Source of the DNA: Bryobacterales bacterium F-183
Lineage (GTDB): Bacteria; Acidobacteriota; Terriglobia; Bryobacterales; Bryobacteraceae
Length of the DNA: 64,000 bases
Direction: 5' to 3'
NCBI GenBank assembly: GCA_016865505.2
Contig: AP025252.1
Span: 992,001 to 1,056,000, forward strand
The stretch's first letter is position 1, and every line of letters starts with the position of its first letter. Position numbers and translations under genes: made by a program. Under the pieces are notes generated by a model that had not been told where the DNA came from, ran no database searches, and saw nothing but the letters and a program-made list of their open reading frames with translations. Of this stretch, positions 50,146-59,104 are shown in pieces.

Positions 50146-50676
50146 TTATTTCTTCACCGCGACTTTCACCATCGCTGGCCGCAACAGTTTGCCCTTCAGA
50201 TAGTAGCCCTTCTGGTATTCGGCCAGAATAGCCTGGTCTTCCGCCTCGTCGGTGGGAACCATGTCCACCGCATAGTGTACGTTGGGGTCAAACGTCTTCC
50301 CCTCCGTTTCAATCGGCGTAAGGCCCAGCTTCTTTAGGGTGTCAGCAAAACGCTGGTGAATCAGTTCGATACCTTTCGAATAATTCTTGTCCTGCGTTTC
50401 GACCTGGAGAGCGCGGTTGAAATCGTCTACGACTGCCAGAATCTGGCGGACAACGTCGGCTGCGCCGTGGTCCACCATCTCCGCCTTTTCGCGATCCACG
50501 CGCCGCCGGTAGTTGTCGAATTCGGCGCGGCTGCGCTGGACAAGGTCCTTCAGCTCATCGCGTTCGGCGCGAAGCTGTTCGATTTCGCTCGAGGTGGGAT
50601 TGCTGTTTTCTTTATCCATGACAACCGGGTCGAGGCCGCCTTCCGCTGCTGGTGTCTTTTCTTCCGGAGTGTCCAT
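50146..50676 (-). CDS. grpE: Nucleotide exchange factor GrpE
   Basis: The 176-residue DnaK co-chaperone has an acidic N-terminus, a long coiled coil (about 30-85, LRAERDELKDLVQRSRAEFDNYRRRVDREK in part) and the beta-wing (FDPNVHYAVDMVPTDEAEDQAILAEYQKGYYLKGKLLRPAMVKVA, seen in pieces), including the YQKGY signature. It lies 87 bp after hrcA and 3 bp before dnaJ. Confidence 0.95.
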   Translation of the reverse strand: MDTPEEKTPAAEGGLDPVVMDKENSNPTSSEIEQLRAERDELKDLVQRSRAEFDNYRRRVDREKAEMVDHGAADVVRQILAVVDDFNRALQVETQDKNYSKGIELIHQRFADTLKKLGLTPIETEGKTFDPNVHYAVDMVPTDEAEDQAILAEYQKGYYLKGKLLRPAMVKVAVKK

Positions 50677-50763
50677 AACGATCTAGATCAGAAATATTTG
50701 GGAAAAATGCGAGTTCCCTGTTCTCAGGTTACCAAAGGGGTCCAAACGCGGCCTGGTGCCGGA

Positions 50764-51798
50764 CTAGCTACGCCCCGAAGTTTCAGCAGCTTCGCCCACT
50801 TGCTGTACTGCGGAAATGACTCGCTCGTAGTTCATGCGCATGGGGCCGAGGACGGCCATCTTGGCGGACATCCCGCCCGGCAACATGACTTTGAGCCCGA
50901 TCAAGGCGAGGCCGGACATACTGGGGTGGACCTGGCCAAGTCCAAACTGCAAGCCAAGCTCACCGGCGGGCACTTCCAGGAACCGTTCGAGGATTTCCAG
51001 CATCCGCTGCTTTTCTTCGAGCGCGACGAAGAGCTCGCGCATACGGTCCCGGGTTAAGTCCAGGTCGATGCCAATGAGGTTGCTGGCCCCCTCCAGGTGG
51101 ACTTCGGCGGAAAACCCGAGGTCCAGGAGACCCTCTGCATACAATAAGGTTAACTTTCCGAGGATCTCGTCGTAGCGGGCGCGTTCCTGTTCGAGGCGGC
51201 GGTGGAGTTCGATGCGCATCGAGCGTAGCGTCCAGCCCTGGAACTCATGGTTGATGTAGTTGCAGATGGATTGGAGCTCTTCGCGGGAGACAGACTGGCG
51301 CACGAAGACGACCCGGTTTCGCATCATGCGGTTGCGGGTGACCACCACCATCAAGATGCGATTGGGGTCGAGCAGGACGAGTTCGAGATGGTCGAGCGTC
51401 TGTTCGGTGACCGGGATGGCGGCGGCGATACCCACGCTACGGGTCATGTTCATCAGCAACTGCGAAGACCGTTCGACGAAAGATTCGATTGTGGGCGCTT
51501 GCGACAGGTCCGCCCGGAGGCGCTGCATGTCGGTGAAGGACGGGCGGCGCGCCGTCAGGCTGTGTACGTAGCTTTCAAACGCTTTGGCCGTGGGAACGCG
51601 GCCGGCCGAGGTATGCGGCTGGTCCAGATAACCTTCGTCCGAAAGATCCGCCATGACATTGCGGATGGAGGCGGGGCTCAGGTGATCGAGGCGTTCCTTG
51701 GAGATGCTGCGCGAAGCCACAGGTTCGCCAGTCTCGATGTAGGACTTAACGATCGAGTGCAGAATCTGGAGCTTACGGTCCTGTGCGGTGCGTGCCAT
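50764..51798 (-). CDS. hrcA: Heat-inducible transcriptional repressor HrcA
   Basis: The 344-residue repressor has an N-terminal winged helix (SYIETGEPVASRSISKERLDHLSPASIRNVMADL in part, with LDQPHTSAGRVPT), and the C-terminal effector domains (VVVTRNRMMRNRVVF, IGLKVMLPGGMSAKMAVLGPMRMNYERV). In most bacteria it binds CIRCE (TTAGCACTC-N9-GAGTGCTAA), but no such palindrome is visible between 51799 and 51984. It heads the grpE-dnaJ operon and is likely self-regulated through another site. Confidence 0.94.
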   Translation of the reverse strand: MARTAQDRKLQILHSIVKSYIETGEPVASRSISKERLDHLSPASIRNVMADLSDEGYLDQPHTSAGRVPTAKAFESYVHSLTARRPSFTDMQRLRADLSQAPTIESFVERSSQLLMNMTRSVGIAAAIPVTEQTLDHLELVLLDPNRILMVVVTRNRMMRNRVVFVRQSVSREELQSICNYINHEFQGWTLRSMRIELHRRLEQERARYDEILGKLTLLYAEGLLDLGFSAEVHLEGASNLIGIDLDLTRDRMRELFVALEEKQRMLEILERFLEVPAGELGLQFGLGQVHPSMSGLALIGLKVMLPGGMSAKMAVLGPMRMNYERVISAVQQVGEAAETSGRS

Positions 51799-51846
51799 GG
51801 TCGTGGACTACTGGGGTGCCGTTTGGCCCTCACGGTTCCCCTATCG

Positions 51847-51864
51847 ACGATTATAGGGAATCGT
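51847..51864 (-). promoter_or_regulatory. Inverted repeat over the hrcA -10 region
   Basis: ACGATT (51847-51852) and AATCGT (51859-51864) form a perfect 6-bp inverted repeat with a 6-bp centre. The minus-strand hexamer TATAAT (51855-51850) lies inside it, 52 bp upstream of the hrcA start. A repressor bound here would block the -10 element. Confidence 0.5.
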
Positions 51865-51963
51865 ATCACAAGATGTGTGGAAAAGGCCGTGGAATCGTAC
51901 TACTTCAACTTAGACGGCAAGGAATGGTCGGCGGTAACAGTCCAAAACAAATCGATCTGTTTT

Positions 51964-51973
51964 TGATATATCA
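51964..51973. promoter_or_regulatory. Palindrome TGATATATCA upstream of the PadR gene
   Basis: A 10-bp perfect palindrome ends 11 bp before the PadR start codon, which suits an autoregulatory operator or a -10 region. PadR proteins often bind short A/T palindromes at their own promoter. The link is inference. Confidence 0.4.
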
Positions 51974-51984
51974 TCATTGGAGCT

Positions 51985-52344
51985 ATGCGTGGCCATCTTT
52001 TGCTGCTTACGCCCGCCCCGATTACTCCGGTGATGCTACATGTACTGATCGTCTTAGGCGAACAGGATCTACACGGGTACGCCATCATGCAGACCGTGTC
52101 GGAGATCACCGAGGGGCGATTCCAGGTCGGGCCGGGTACGTTCTACTCGAACTTGGAGAAACTGCTGGCTTGGGGCCTGGTACGGGAAACGGGATCGCCG
52201 GATCCGGGACACACCGATACTCGGCGACGGTACTACACGCTTACAGATTCTGGGCGAAAAGTGTTGGATGCAGAACTAACAAGGCTGGAAGCGTTACTGA
52301 AACGGGCACGATCTCAAAAACGGTATTTCGCTGCGGGGAACTGA
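51985..52344 (+). CDS. PadR-family transcriptional regulator
   Basis: The 119-residue protein has the PadR winged helix: TPVMLHVLIVLGEQDLHGYAIMQTVSEITEGRFQVGPGTFYSNLEKLLAWGLVRE (seen in parts) with the GPGTFYSNLEKL recognition region, and DTRRRYYTLTDSGRKVL for the wing. A short C-terminal helix gives dimerisation. GGAG lies only two bases before ATG 51985, so an in-frame downstream codon could be used. It is divergent from hrcA. Confidence 0.9.
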   Translation: MRGHLLLLTPAPITPVMLHVLIVLGEQDLHGYAIMQTVSEITEGRFQVGPGTFYSNLEKLLAWGLVRETGSPDPGHTDTRRRYYTLTDSGRKVLDAELTRLEALLKRARSQKRYFAAGN

Positions 52345-52368
52345 GAGGATCGAGGCAACCTATTGTTT

Positions 52369-52416
52369 ATTAAGACCCTTACGGGCGCCGGGGAGGGTTG
52401 CTTCAGGGGTCTTAAT
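52369..52416. repeat. Long-armed inverted repeat after the PadR gene
   Basis: ATTAAGACCCT (52369-52379) pairs with AGGGGTCTTAAT (52405-52416) with one extra G; the loop contains further G/C pairing. There is no T-run. It may be an RNA processing structure or a binding site. Confidence 0.4.
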
Positions 52417-52457
52417 GAGGTTAGTCTCGCTTTGGTGGGAGTTGACCTCCCCGGCTT

Positions 52458-52489
52458 AATTCCAATCTTAGGATATGAGATTTGGAATT
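52458..52489. promoter_or_regulatory. Inverted repeat upstream of the fused E1 gene
   Basis: AATTCCAATCT (52458-52468) and AGATTTGGAATT (52478-52489) are complementary except for one base. The repeat lies 140 bp before the E1 start, downstream of the PadR gene, and could be a PadR operator. Confidence 0.4.
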
Positions 52490-52626
52490 GCAAGAACTTT
52501 TTTTGGGATCGCCTGTGAAATGTGTGTTAATGAAGTGTAAGAAACCTCTTCCCAGGGTGTGTCACCGCAATAGGGAGTGCACCGGGAGGGGTTCGAGCGT
52601 ACAATAATTGGTGGAGCTTCCCTCTC

Positions 52627-54762
52627 ATGGCCATCGACGTTGCCCTTACCACGAGCCAGCCACAAACGGACTCGGTCGATGGTTTAACCACTGATTTCAT
52701 GGACTTAGCGGGCCTTACGCCCGAGTTTCTGAGTCACGCGCTGCGGCTGATGGTGACATCGCGCCGGGTGGACGACCGGGAAATCCTCCTCAAACGCCAG
52801 AACCGGGTGTTTTTCCAGGTCAGCGGCGCAGGCCATGAAGCGATCCAAGTTGCTGTAGGTCTTCACGTTCGGCCTGGCAAGGATTGGGTGTATCCCTATT
52901 ATCGGGATCGCGCGTTATGCCTGGCAATTGGTGTCACGCCCCATGAAATGCTACTGGGATCGGTAGGCGCGGCGGATTGTCCGGCCTCCGGCGGACGCCA
53001 GATGCCCAGCCACTGGAGTTCTCCCAATCTTCATATTGTCACGGGGTCGTCGCCGACGGGGTCGCAGTTCGTACAGTCGATGGGCTGCGCGGCCGGCGGG
53101 CGGTACCTGAATCCGGGGTCGGACGAGGTCACGGTGGTCTGCACCGGCGACGGCGCCACCAGCGAGGGCGAGTTCTGGGAGACCATGAACGTCCTCTGCC
53201 TGGAAAAGCTGCCTGTCCTGGTAGTGGTGGAAGACAACAACTACGCGATTTCGGTTCCGGTGGAGAAGCAGACGGCGGGCGGCAGCATTTCCGCGCTGCT
53301 CTCGGGCTTCCCGAACCTGCTGCGTATTGAGACGGACGGTACGGACTTTGTACGGTCCTACCGGGCGGTAGAGAAGGCGCTGGAACATATTAAGGCGGGC
53401 AAGGGTCCGGCACTGGTACACGCGCACTGCATCCGGCCGTACTCGCACTCGCTGTCCGATGACGAAGCCTTGTATAAGTCTGCGGCCGAGCGCCGGGCCG
53501 AGGCAGCGCGGGATCCGATCTCGACCTTCCCGGACTTTTTGATGGCCAACGGCCTGTTGCATCCGGCGACCTGGGCCCGCATGAATCGCGAGATCGACTC
53601 CGAAATCCAGGATGCGACCGACCGGGTGTTGAAGGCAGTGCCTCCGCCGTCGGGTTCGGCCATGCGGTACCTGTACTCCGAGCGCGTCGACCCGACCTCG
53701 CAGGACTTTGACACACCAGCCAGGCTGACGGGCGCACCTCGCACGATGGTGGATTCGATCAACCTGACCTTGCACGAGGAGATGGCCCGCGATACCCGGG
53801 TGGTGGTGTTCGGCGAGGACGTCGCCGATTGTAGCCGCGAGGAGAATCTGCGGGAAGTAAAGGGCAAGGGCGGCGTCTTCAAGGCGACCCACGGCCTGCA
53901 GTCTGCGTTTGGGTCCAAACGCTGCTTCAATTCCACCCTGGCGGAAGCGGCGATCATGGGCCGGGCGATCGGCATGGCGACGCGCGGCTTGAAGCCCGTG
54001 CCGGAGATCCAGTTCTTCGACTACATCTGGCCGGCGATGATGCAGATCCGCGATGAGCTGGCGAACTTCCGGTGGAGGTCGAACAACGGGTTCTCGGCGC
54101 CGCTGGTGATCCGCGTAGCGATCGGCGGGTACTTGAATGGCGGCGCGGTGTACCATTCACAGTGCGGCGAATCCATCTTTACGCATATTCCGGGTTTGCG
54201 CGTGGTGTTCCCGTCGAATGCTTTGGACGCCTGCGGGTTGCTGCGTACAGCCATCCGCTGCGACGATCCGGTTTTGTTCCTGGAGCACAAGCGGCTGTAC
54301 CGGGAGCTGTACAACCGGTCTCCGCATCCGGGACCCGAGTACCTCATCCCGTTCGGCAAGGCCAAGATCGTGAAGCCGGGCCAGAATCTGACGATTGTGA
54401 CGTACGGCGCGCTGGTACAGAAGTCGCTGCAGGCTGCGGCGACCCTGGAGCAGCGCTATCCGGGTACATCGGTTGAGATTCTGGACTTACGGTCCTTGAA
54501 TCCGTACGACTGGGAAGCGATCAAGACCTCGGTGATGAAGACGAACCGCGTGCTGATTGCACATGAGGATACGATTTCCTGGGGCTACGGCGCGGAAATC
54601 GCGGCACGGGTAGCGGACGAACTGTTTACGTCGCTCGATGCGCCGGTGGGTCGCGTGGCGGCGAAGGACACCTGGGTGGCGTACCATCCCAACCTGGAGG
54701 CGGAGATTCTGCCCCAGAACGAGGACCTCGTTCGCGAAGCCGAGCGGCTGCTTCAGTTTTAA
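52627..54762 (+). CDS. Fused alpha/beta E1 component of a 2-oxoacid dehydrogenase
   Basis: The 711-residue thiamine-diphosphate enzyme joins the E1-alpha half (about 25-340; [30 protein letters not shown] motif [15 protein letters not shown]...EDNNYAI) and the E1-beta half (about 370-711; [72 protein letters not shown]). It oxidatively decarboxylates a branched-chain 2-oxoacid or pyruvate and passes the acyl group to an E2. No E2 or E3 gene lies adjacent. The fusion is typical of Bacteroidota/Acidobacteriota. Confidence 0.9.
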   Translation: MAIDVALTTSQPQTDSVDGLTTDFMDLAGLTPEFLSHALRLMVTSRRVDDREILLKRQNRVFFQVSGAGHEAIQVAVGLHVRPGKDWVYPYYRDRALCLAIGVTPHEMLLGSVGAADCPASGGRQMPSHWSSPNLHIVTGSSPTGSQFVQSMGCAAGGRYLNPGSDEVTVVCTGDGATSEGEFWETMNVLCLEKLPVLVVVEDNNYAISVPVEKQTAGGSISALLSGFPNLLRIETDGTDFVRSYRAVEKALEHIKAGKGPALVHAHCIRPYSHSLSDDEALYKSAAERRAEAARDPISTFPDFLMANGLLHPATWARMNREIDSEIQDATDRVLKAVPPPSGSAMRYLYSERVDPTSQDFDTPARLTGAPRTMVDSINLTLHEEMARDTRVVVFGEDVADCSREENLREVKGKGGVFKATHGLQSAFGSKRCFNSTLAEAAIMGRAIGMATRGLKPVPEIQFFDYIWPAMMQIRDELANFRWRSNNGFSAPLVIRVAIGGYLNGGAVYHSQCGESIFTHIPGLRVVFPSNALDACGLLRTAIRCDDPVLFLEHKRLYRELYNRSPHPGPEYLIPFGKAKIVKPGQNLTIVTYGALVQKSLQAAATLEQRYPGTSVEILDLRSLNPYDWEAIKTSVMKTNRVLIAHEDTISWGYGAEIAARVADELFTSLDAPVGRVAAKDTWVAYHPNLEAEILPQNEDLVREAERLLQF

Positions 54763-54919
54763 GGTTCTTTCACTCAGATTGCTACAAGTTCCCGACTGGG
54801 CCGATAAGGTCCTTCGAGGAGGTTGTGGCGCGCCTGTGTCCGGAATATCCCCGGTGCGCCCGAATGGAGCCGGATGTGCCATTGGCATCAACCATTTAGC
54901 TGCTATCGCCAGGTAGTTT

Positions 54920-55888
54920 TTGGGTTCCACTGTGCTTAGCCGCCGCCAGTTCTTGGAGGCCGGTCGCGCAGTGGCGATGCGGCATTGCCGCGCTGATGGG
55001 ATCTTTCCGTCGGCACTGCCGGGGGTAAACCTCATGCGATTCAGCTGGCCGAGCCAGCCGCTGGTGAACGTGCAGTCGCCAAGTATGGCGGTTGTCCTGC
55101 AAGGGGCAAAGTGCGTATCGTTCGCAGGCAGTAACCTCACCTACAAGGCGGGGCAGTATGCGCTGGCGGCGATCCATCTGCCGGCGATCTCGCGGATCTT
55201 GGAAGGTAGTGCCGATCGTCCACTGGTCGCGGTGGTGATCGACATTAGCTTCGGAGAGCTGCGGGAGGTGATGAAGCGGTGCGACCATCTGCCCGCCGTC
55301 GGCTCGACGCGTGGGGTGGAGGTGTTCGACGCCGATTGCTCGCTGCTTGAGTCTGTGATACGGCTGCTCCGTTTGCTCGATACGCCCCCGCACATCAAGC
55401 CGCTGGCGCCGTTGCTGCGGCAAGAGATCCTGTACCGGTTGCTGGCCGGGCCGGGGGGTCCAAGGTTGATCGAGATCTGCAATCATGGGAGCCCGGCAAG
55501 CCACGTCACGGAGGTGACGTCCTGGATCCGGCGCAATTACGCGGAGGATCTGCGGATCGAAGAGCTGGCGGACATCGCCGGCATGAGCGTCGCGGCGTTC
55601 CACCAGCATTTTAAGGCGATCACCGGCATGTCGCCCGTGCAGTATCAGAAAAGCGTACGGCTGCAGGAAGGCCGGCGCAGTCTGTTTCTGGACAACCTAG
55701 ATGTACACGAGGCGAGCCTGCGCGCGGGCTACCATACGGCGTCGCAATTCAGCCGGGATTACCGTGCGTACTTTGGCCGGTTGCCGAAGGCGGATGCGTT
55801 CATTTACCACCGGCAAGGCGGGGCTCCGATCCACGCCTACTCTCCGGTCCCGCTGCAGGAAACACAAGGCGCGCTTGCCGCGAGTTAG
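54920..55888 (+). CDS. AraC-family transcriptional regulator
   Basis: A 322-residue regulator with an AraC_N (PF06719-type) cupin-like N-terminal half (LPGVNLMRFSWPSQPLVNVQSPSMAVVLQGAKCV in part, HLPAISRILEGSADRPLVAV) and an HTH_18 C-terminal domain (about 200-300; IRRNYAEDLRIEELADIAGMSVAAFHQHFKAITGMSPVQYQK in part). The start is uncertain: TTG 54920 has AGG at 6 nt; GTG 54929 or ATG 54977 are options. It lies 157 bp after the E1 gene and converges on the DUF4143 ATPase with a 2-bp gap. Confidence 0.85.
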   Translation: MGSTVLSRRQFLEAGRAVAMRHCRADGIFPSALPGVNLMRFSWPSQPLVNVQSPSMAVVLQGAKCVSFAGSNLTYKAGQYALAAIHLPAISRILEGSADRPLVAVVIDISFGELREVMKRCDHLPAVGSTRGVEVFDADCSLLESVIRLLRLLDTPPHIKPLAPLLRQEILYRLLAGPGGPRLIEICNHGSPASHVTEVTSWIRRNYAEDLRIEELADIAGMSVAAFHQHFKAITGMSPVQYQKSVRLQEGRRSLFLDNLDVHEASLRAGYHTASQFSRDYRAYFGRLPKADAFIYHRQGGAPIHAYSPVPLQETQGALAAS

Positions 55889-55890
55889 GC

Positions 55891-57348
55891 CTAGGCTGCG
55901 GACGGATCTTCCACGGCCTCTCCCTCACCCATCCAGTAACAAAGCAGTGGCGCCGGAACCCGCATGATCTCGGTGCGGATGTCCTCCGGGACGGCCTTCA
56001 ATGGTCCGAAGTCCGTCAAAGACTTGGTGACGATATAGGCTCGCTCCATCTGCTTTTCGGCACACAACTGCAGAAGCCCCTTGAGTTCCCGCTTGCCTGT
56101 GGCCCGTTCGCGGTACTTCACCTCGAACGGAATCAGGTGGCCGCCCAGTTCGGCGAGCAGGTCCACTTCCAGGTCCCGCTTGCCGCGCCAGTAGCTGAAG
56201 CGGATCTGCTGGGCGTAATAGCGCGAGTACAGATGCTTGAAGACGGCAGTTTCCGTCGCGATGCCCATCGCTCGGGGATCGTCGATCAGGTTACGGCCCT
56301 TCAGCATGACGGCCGGGGCAATGCAGGCATCGGCGAGGTACACCTTGTATCGCGCGCGCAGCACCTCCTTGCCGTACCCGTACGGCAGCATCCGAAACAC
56401 CAGATTGGTGGCTTCCAGTAGCTGCAGGTAGTTCTGCACCGTCGGCCGGTTGATGTGCAGATTCTCGCAGATGGACTGGATATCCAAAAGTCCGCCGTCG
56501 TTGATACAGAGGTACAGAAACATGTACTCGAGTTCGACAATGCGCCGGACACCGAATAAAGCCGTCATGTCGCGCTTCAGTACCTTGTCGATAATGTCCT
56601 CGCGAAGCAGCCGTTGCACCTCGGTGATACTGGCCATCTGCGCCGTTTGCGGAAAGCCCCCGCGTACGATGTACTCGTGAAAGTGTGCGATGTACGGTAG
56701 CGCGGCTTCCTGCACCTTGGCGTACTGCCCTTCGTCATAACGGAAGAGTTCCTGCAGGCTGCGGAGCGTGGGGAGACGCGGCAGATCCAGCTTTCGGATC
56801 CGCAAGTATTCCCAAAAAGACAACGTACTGAGGCGAATCGAGTGCCATCGCCCCACCCCCGATTCCTGCCCCCCTTCGAGCAACGGTGTCGCCGACCCTG
56901 TGAATACGATCCGGCGCTTGTTCTTCGAAAAATCCACCTGATGCTTGATCCAGACCGCCCAATCCCGCATGAACTGCGCCTCGTCCAAGAACAGATATTC
57001 CGGCCCCGGCTGCTTGGGGTCGCGCTGACGCCAGGCCGAGAGTACGGCATCGATCCCGGCGAGCTTAATGAGCGGATGGTCGAAGGTGACATACAGGATG
57101 TTGGCCGCCGGGACACCATCGCGCAGGAGCCTCTCAATCGACTGCAGGAGGAGTGTGGTCTTCCCGACTTGCCGGAGCCCGGAAACGAGGATAGCCCGGG
57201 GTGCAGGAGGTTCTGCCACCCATCGATGCAGTTGAAACCAAGCCGCGCGATGCCAACTCGGCAGTTCCGGCAGGGGGTTACCGCGCCACCAGGGGTTGAA
57301 CTGCGCGAGAACCGCGTAGAGCTCGTCAGGTGCGACGGTAGTGATCAT
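55891..57348 (-). CDS. AAA_14/DUF4143 family ATP-binding protein
   Basis: The 485-residue protein has an AAA_14 ATPase half (Walker A VSGLRQVGKTTLLLQ near 55, Walker B YLFLDEAQFMRDWAVW, sensor VFTGSATPLL) and a C-terminal DUF4143 restriction-endonuclease-like half (YYAQQIRFSYWRGKRDLEVDLLAELGGHLIPFEVKYRE in part, with the E-V-K motif). Such archaeal-type and bacterial ATPases are common accessory genes, sometimes linked to defence or toxin-antitoxin function. The N-terminal addition (about 45 residues) lies before the P-loop. No partner gene is adjacent. Confidence 0.85.
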   Translation of the reverse strand: MITTVAPDELYAVLAQFNPWWRGNPLPELPSWHRAAWFQLHRWVAEPPAPRAILVSGLRQVGKTTLLLQSIERLLRDGVPAANILYVTFDHPLIKLAGIDAVLSAWRQRDPKQPGPEYLFLDEAQFMRDWAVWIKHQVDFSKNKRRIVFTGSATPLLEGGQESGVGRWHSIRLSTLSFWEYLRIRKLDLPRLPTLRSLQELFRYDEGQYAKVQEAALPYIAHFHEYIVRGGFPQTAQMASITEVQRLLREDIIDKVLKRDMTALFGVRRIVELEYMFLYLCINDGGLLDIQSICENLHINRPTVQNYLQLLEATNLVFRMLPYGYGKEVLRARYKVYLADACIAPAVMLKGRNLIDDPRAMGIATETAVFKHLYSRYYAQQIRFSYWRGKRDLEVDLLAELGGHLIPFEVKYRERATGKRELKGLLQLCAEKQMERAYIVTKSLTDFGPLKAVPEDIRTEIMRVPAPLLCYWMGEGEAVEDPSAA

Positions 57349-57457
57349 CTTGCTCTGATTCTATACTAAATCAAGCCAATAGTAACTCCGTATTATCGTT
57401 ATTTGCAGATTTTAGTGATGGTGCGGCAGGAAAAGCTACACTGAATGCAGAAACAGT

Positions 57458-59104
57458 ATGCGGCTCGCTTTGGGTCAGATCAACCCCACTGTCGGGGATT
57501 TGCGCGGCAACGCCGCCAAGATGCTCGAGTACGCAAATCGAGCGGCGGAGGGAAACGCCAGCCTGGTAGTGTTTCCCGAGCTCTCGCTGAATGGGTACCC
57601 GCCGCGCGACCTGGTGGAAAAGCCATCGTTTCTGGCGCGTACGGAAGAAGTACTGCTCGATTTCGCCGCCAAAGCCCCCAAAAACATCACGATCATCACC
57701 GGCTATGTCGGACGTCCGGAACAGACCGGCCGTCGCGTCTATAACTCTGCGGCGGTGATCCGCGACGGGCAGATCCTGTTCCATCAGAACAAGGTCCTGC
57801 TGCCGACCTACGACGTATTCGACGAGGCGCGCTACTTTCTTCCGGGCGAACAAGGCCGCTTGTTTGAGTTGGACGGCAAGCAGGTGGCACTCACCATCTG
57901 CGAAGACGCCTGGAACGACCGTACGTTTTGGAAGAACCGCCTCTACAAGCGCGACCCGGTGGAAGAGTTATTCGAGCAGGGCGCCGAAATCCACGTCTGC
58001 ATCAACGCCTCGCCGTTTTCGATGGGCAAGCGCGACATGCGACGGCGTCTGTACCGCGCCACTGCGCGGCGCTTCGAGATCCCTGTGGTGTACGTCAACC
58101 AGGTGGGCGGCAACGATCAACTGGTGTTCGACGGATCCTCGTTCGCGATGGACGCAAGCGGCAACGTGATCGCGCAGGCCAAGTCCTTTGAAGAGGATTT
58201 GGTGTTCTGCGAGCCCTTTGCTGGTACCGGCGAACAGAATTGGTCCTGCCCGGAAGAGGCAGAGGCGGTGTACGAAGCGCTGGTGCTGGGCACGCGCGAC
58301 TACATTCGCAAGTGCGGCTTCCGCAAGGTTCTCATTGGGCTCTCCGGCGGCATCGATTCCTCGATCGTCGCGTCCATCGCCGTGGAGGCAGTAGGCAAAG
58401 AGAACGTCATCGGCGTCGGTATGCCCGGTCCGTACTCGAGCGACCATTCGGTGAAGGACGCGCGCGACATGGCCGAGCGGCTGGGCATCCGCTTTGAACT
58501 GATCAGCATCAACGCCGGATATCAGGCCATCAACGATACGCTAGCCCCTGTGTTTGCCGGCGCCAAGCAGGACGTAACAGAAGAGAATCTGCAATCGCGC
58601 CTGCGTGGCGTGACCTTGATGGCGCTCTCCAACAAGTGGGGAGCCCTGGTGCTGACCACCGGCAACAAGAGCGAGCTAGCCGTCGGCTACTGCACCTTGT
58701 ACGGCGACATGTGCGGTGGACTTGCCGTGATCAGCGACGTACCCAAGACTTTGGTCTACGACATTTCGCGCATCGCCAACCGCCGCCTGGGCAATCCGAT
58801 CCCGGAAAATGTCTTTGTAAAGCCGCCCTCCGCCGAGTTGCGGCCCGACCAGAAAGATACGGACTCGCTCCCCGAGTACCCTGTGCTCGACGCGATCCTC
58901 GAAGGCTACATCGAACACTACAAGACGCCGCAGGAGATCGCGGACGACATCCGGCAGCCCGTGGCACTGGTGCGCGACATCATCAACAAGGTGGACCGCA
59001 ACGAGTACAAGCGCCAGCAGGCCGCGCCGGGATTGCGTGTCACATCGAAGGCGTTCGGCATCGGTCGCCGCTTCCCGATTGCGCAGAGGTTTTCCGAACA
59101 ATGA
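57458..59104 (+). CDS. nadE: Glutamine-dependent NAD+ synthetase
   Basis: The 548-residue two-domain enzyme makes NAD+ from deamido-NAD, ATP and glutamine. The N-terminal nitrilase domain has the triad in VVFPELSLNGYPPRD, FHQNKVLLPTYDVFDE and LTICEDAWND; the C-terminal synthetase has the P-loop LSGGIDSSIVASIAVEA and the TTGNKSELAVGYCTLYGDMCGGLAV loop (in part). The stop overlaps the next start (ATGA), so they are co-translated. ATG 57458 gives the canonical MRLALGQINPTVG start. Confidence 0.95.
   Translation: MRLALGQINPTVGDLRGNAAKMLEYANRAAEGNASLVVFPELSLNGYPPRDLVEKPSFLARTEEVLLDFAAKAPKNITIITGYVGRPEQTGRRVYNSAAVIRDGQILFHQNKVLLPTYDVFDEARYFLPGEQGRLFELDGKQVALTICEDAWNDRTFWKNRLYKRDPVEELFEQGAEIHVCINASPFSMGKRDMRRRLYRATARRFEIPVVYVNQVGGNDQLVFDGSSFAMDASGNVIAQAKSFEEDLVFCEPFAGTGEQNWSCPEEAEAVYEALVLGTRDYIRKCGFRKVLIGLSGGIDSSIVASIAVEAVGKENVIGVGMPGPYSSDHSVKDARDMAERLGIRFELISINAGYQAINDTLAPVFAGAKQDVTEENLQSRLRGVTLMALSNKWGALVLTTGNKSELAVGYCTLYGDMCGGLAVISDVPKTLVYDISRIANRRLGNPIPENVFVKPPSAELRPDQKDTDSLPEYPVLDAILEGYIEHYKTPQEIADDIRQPVALVRDIINKVDRNEYKRQQAAPGLRVTSKAFGIGRRFPIAQRFSEQ

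Noticed and set aside
51799-51984. CIRCE element upstream of hrcA
   Set aside because: I searched by eye for GCACTC/GAGTGC halves and found none; only the unrelated ACGATT/AATCGT repeat is present.
52585-52600. tRNA-like GGTTCGAG stretch
   Set aside because: No acceptor stem, D-arm or anticodon arm can be built around it.
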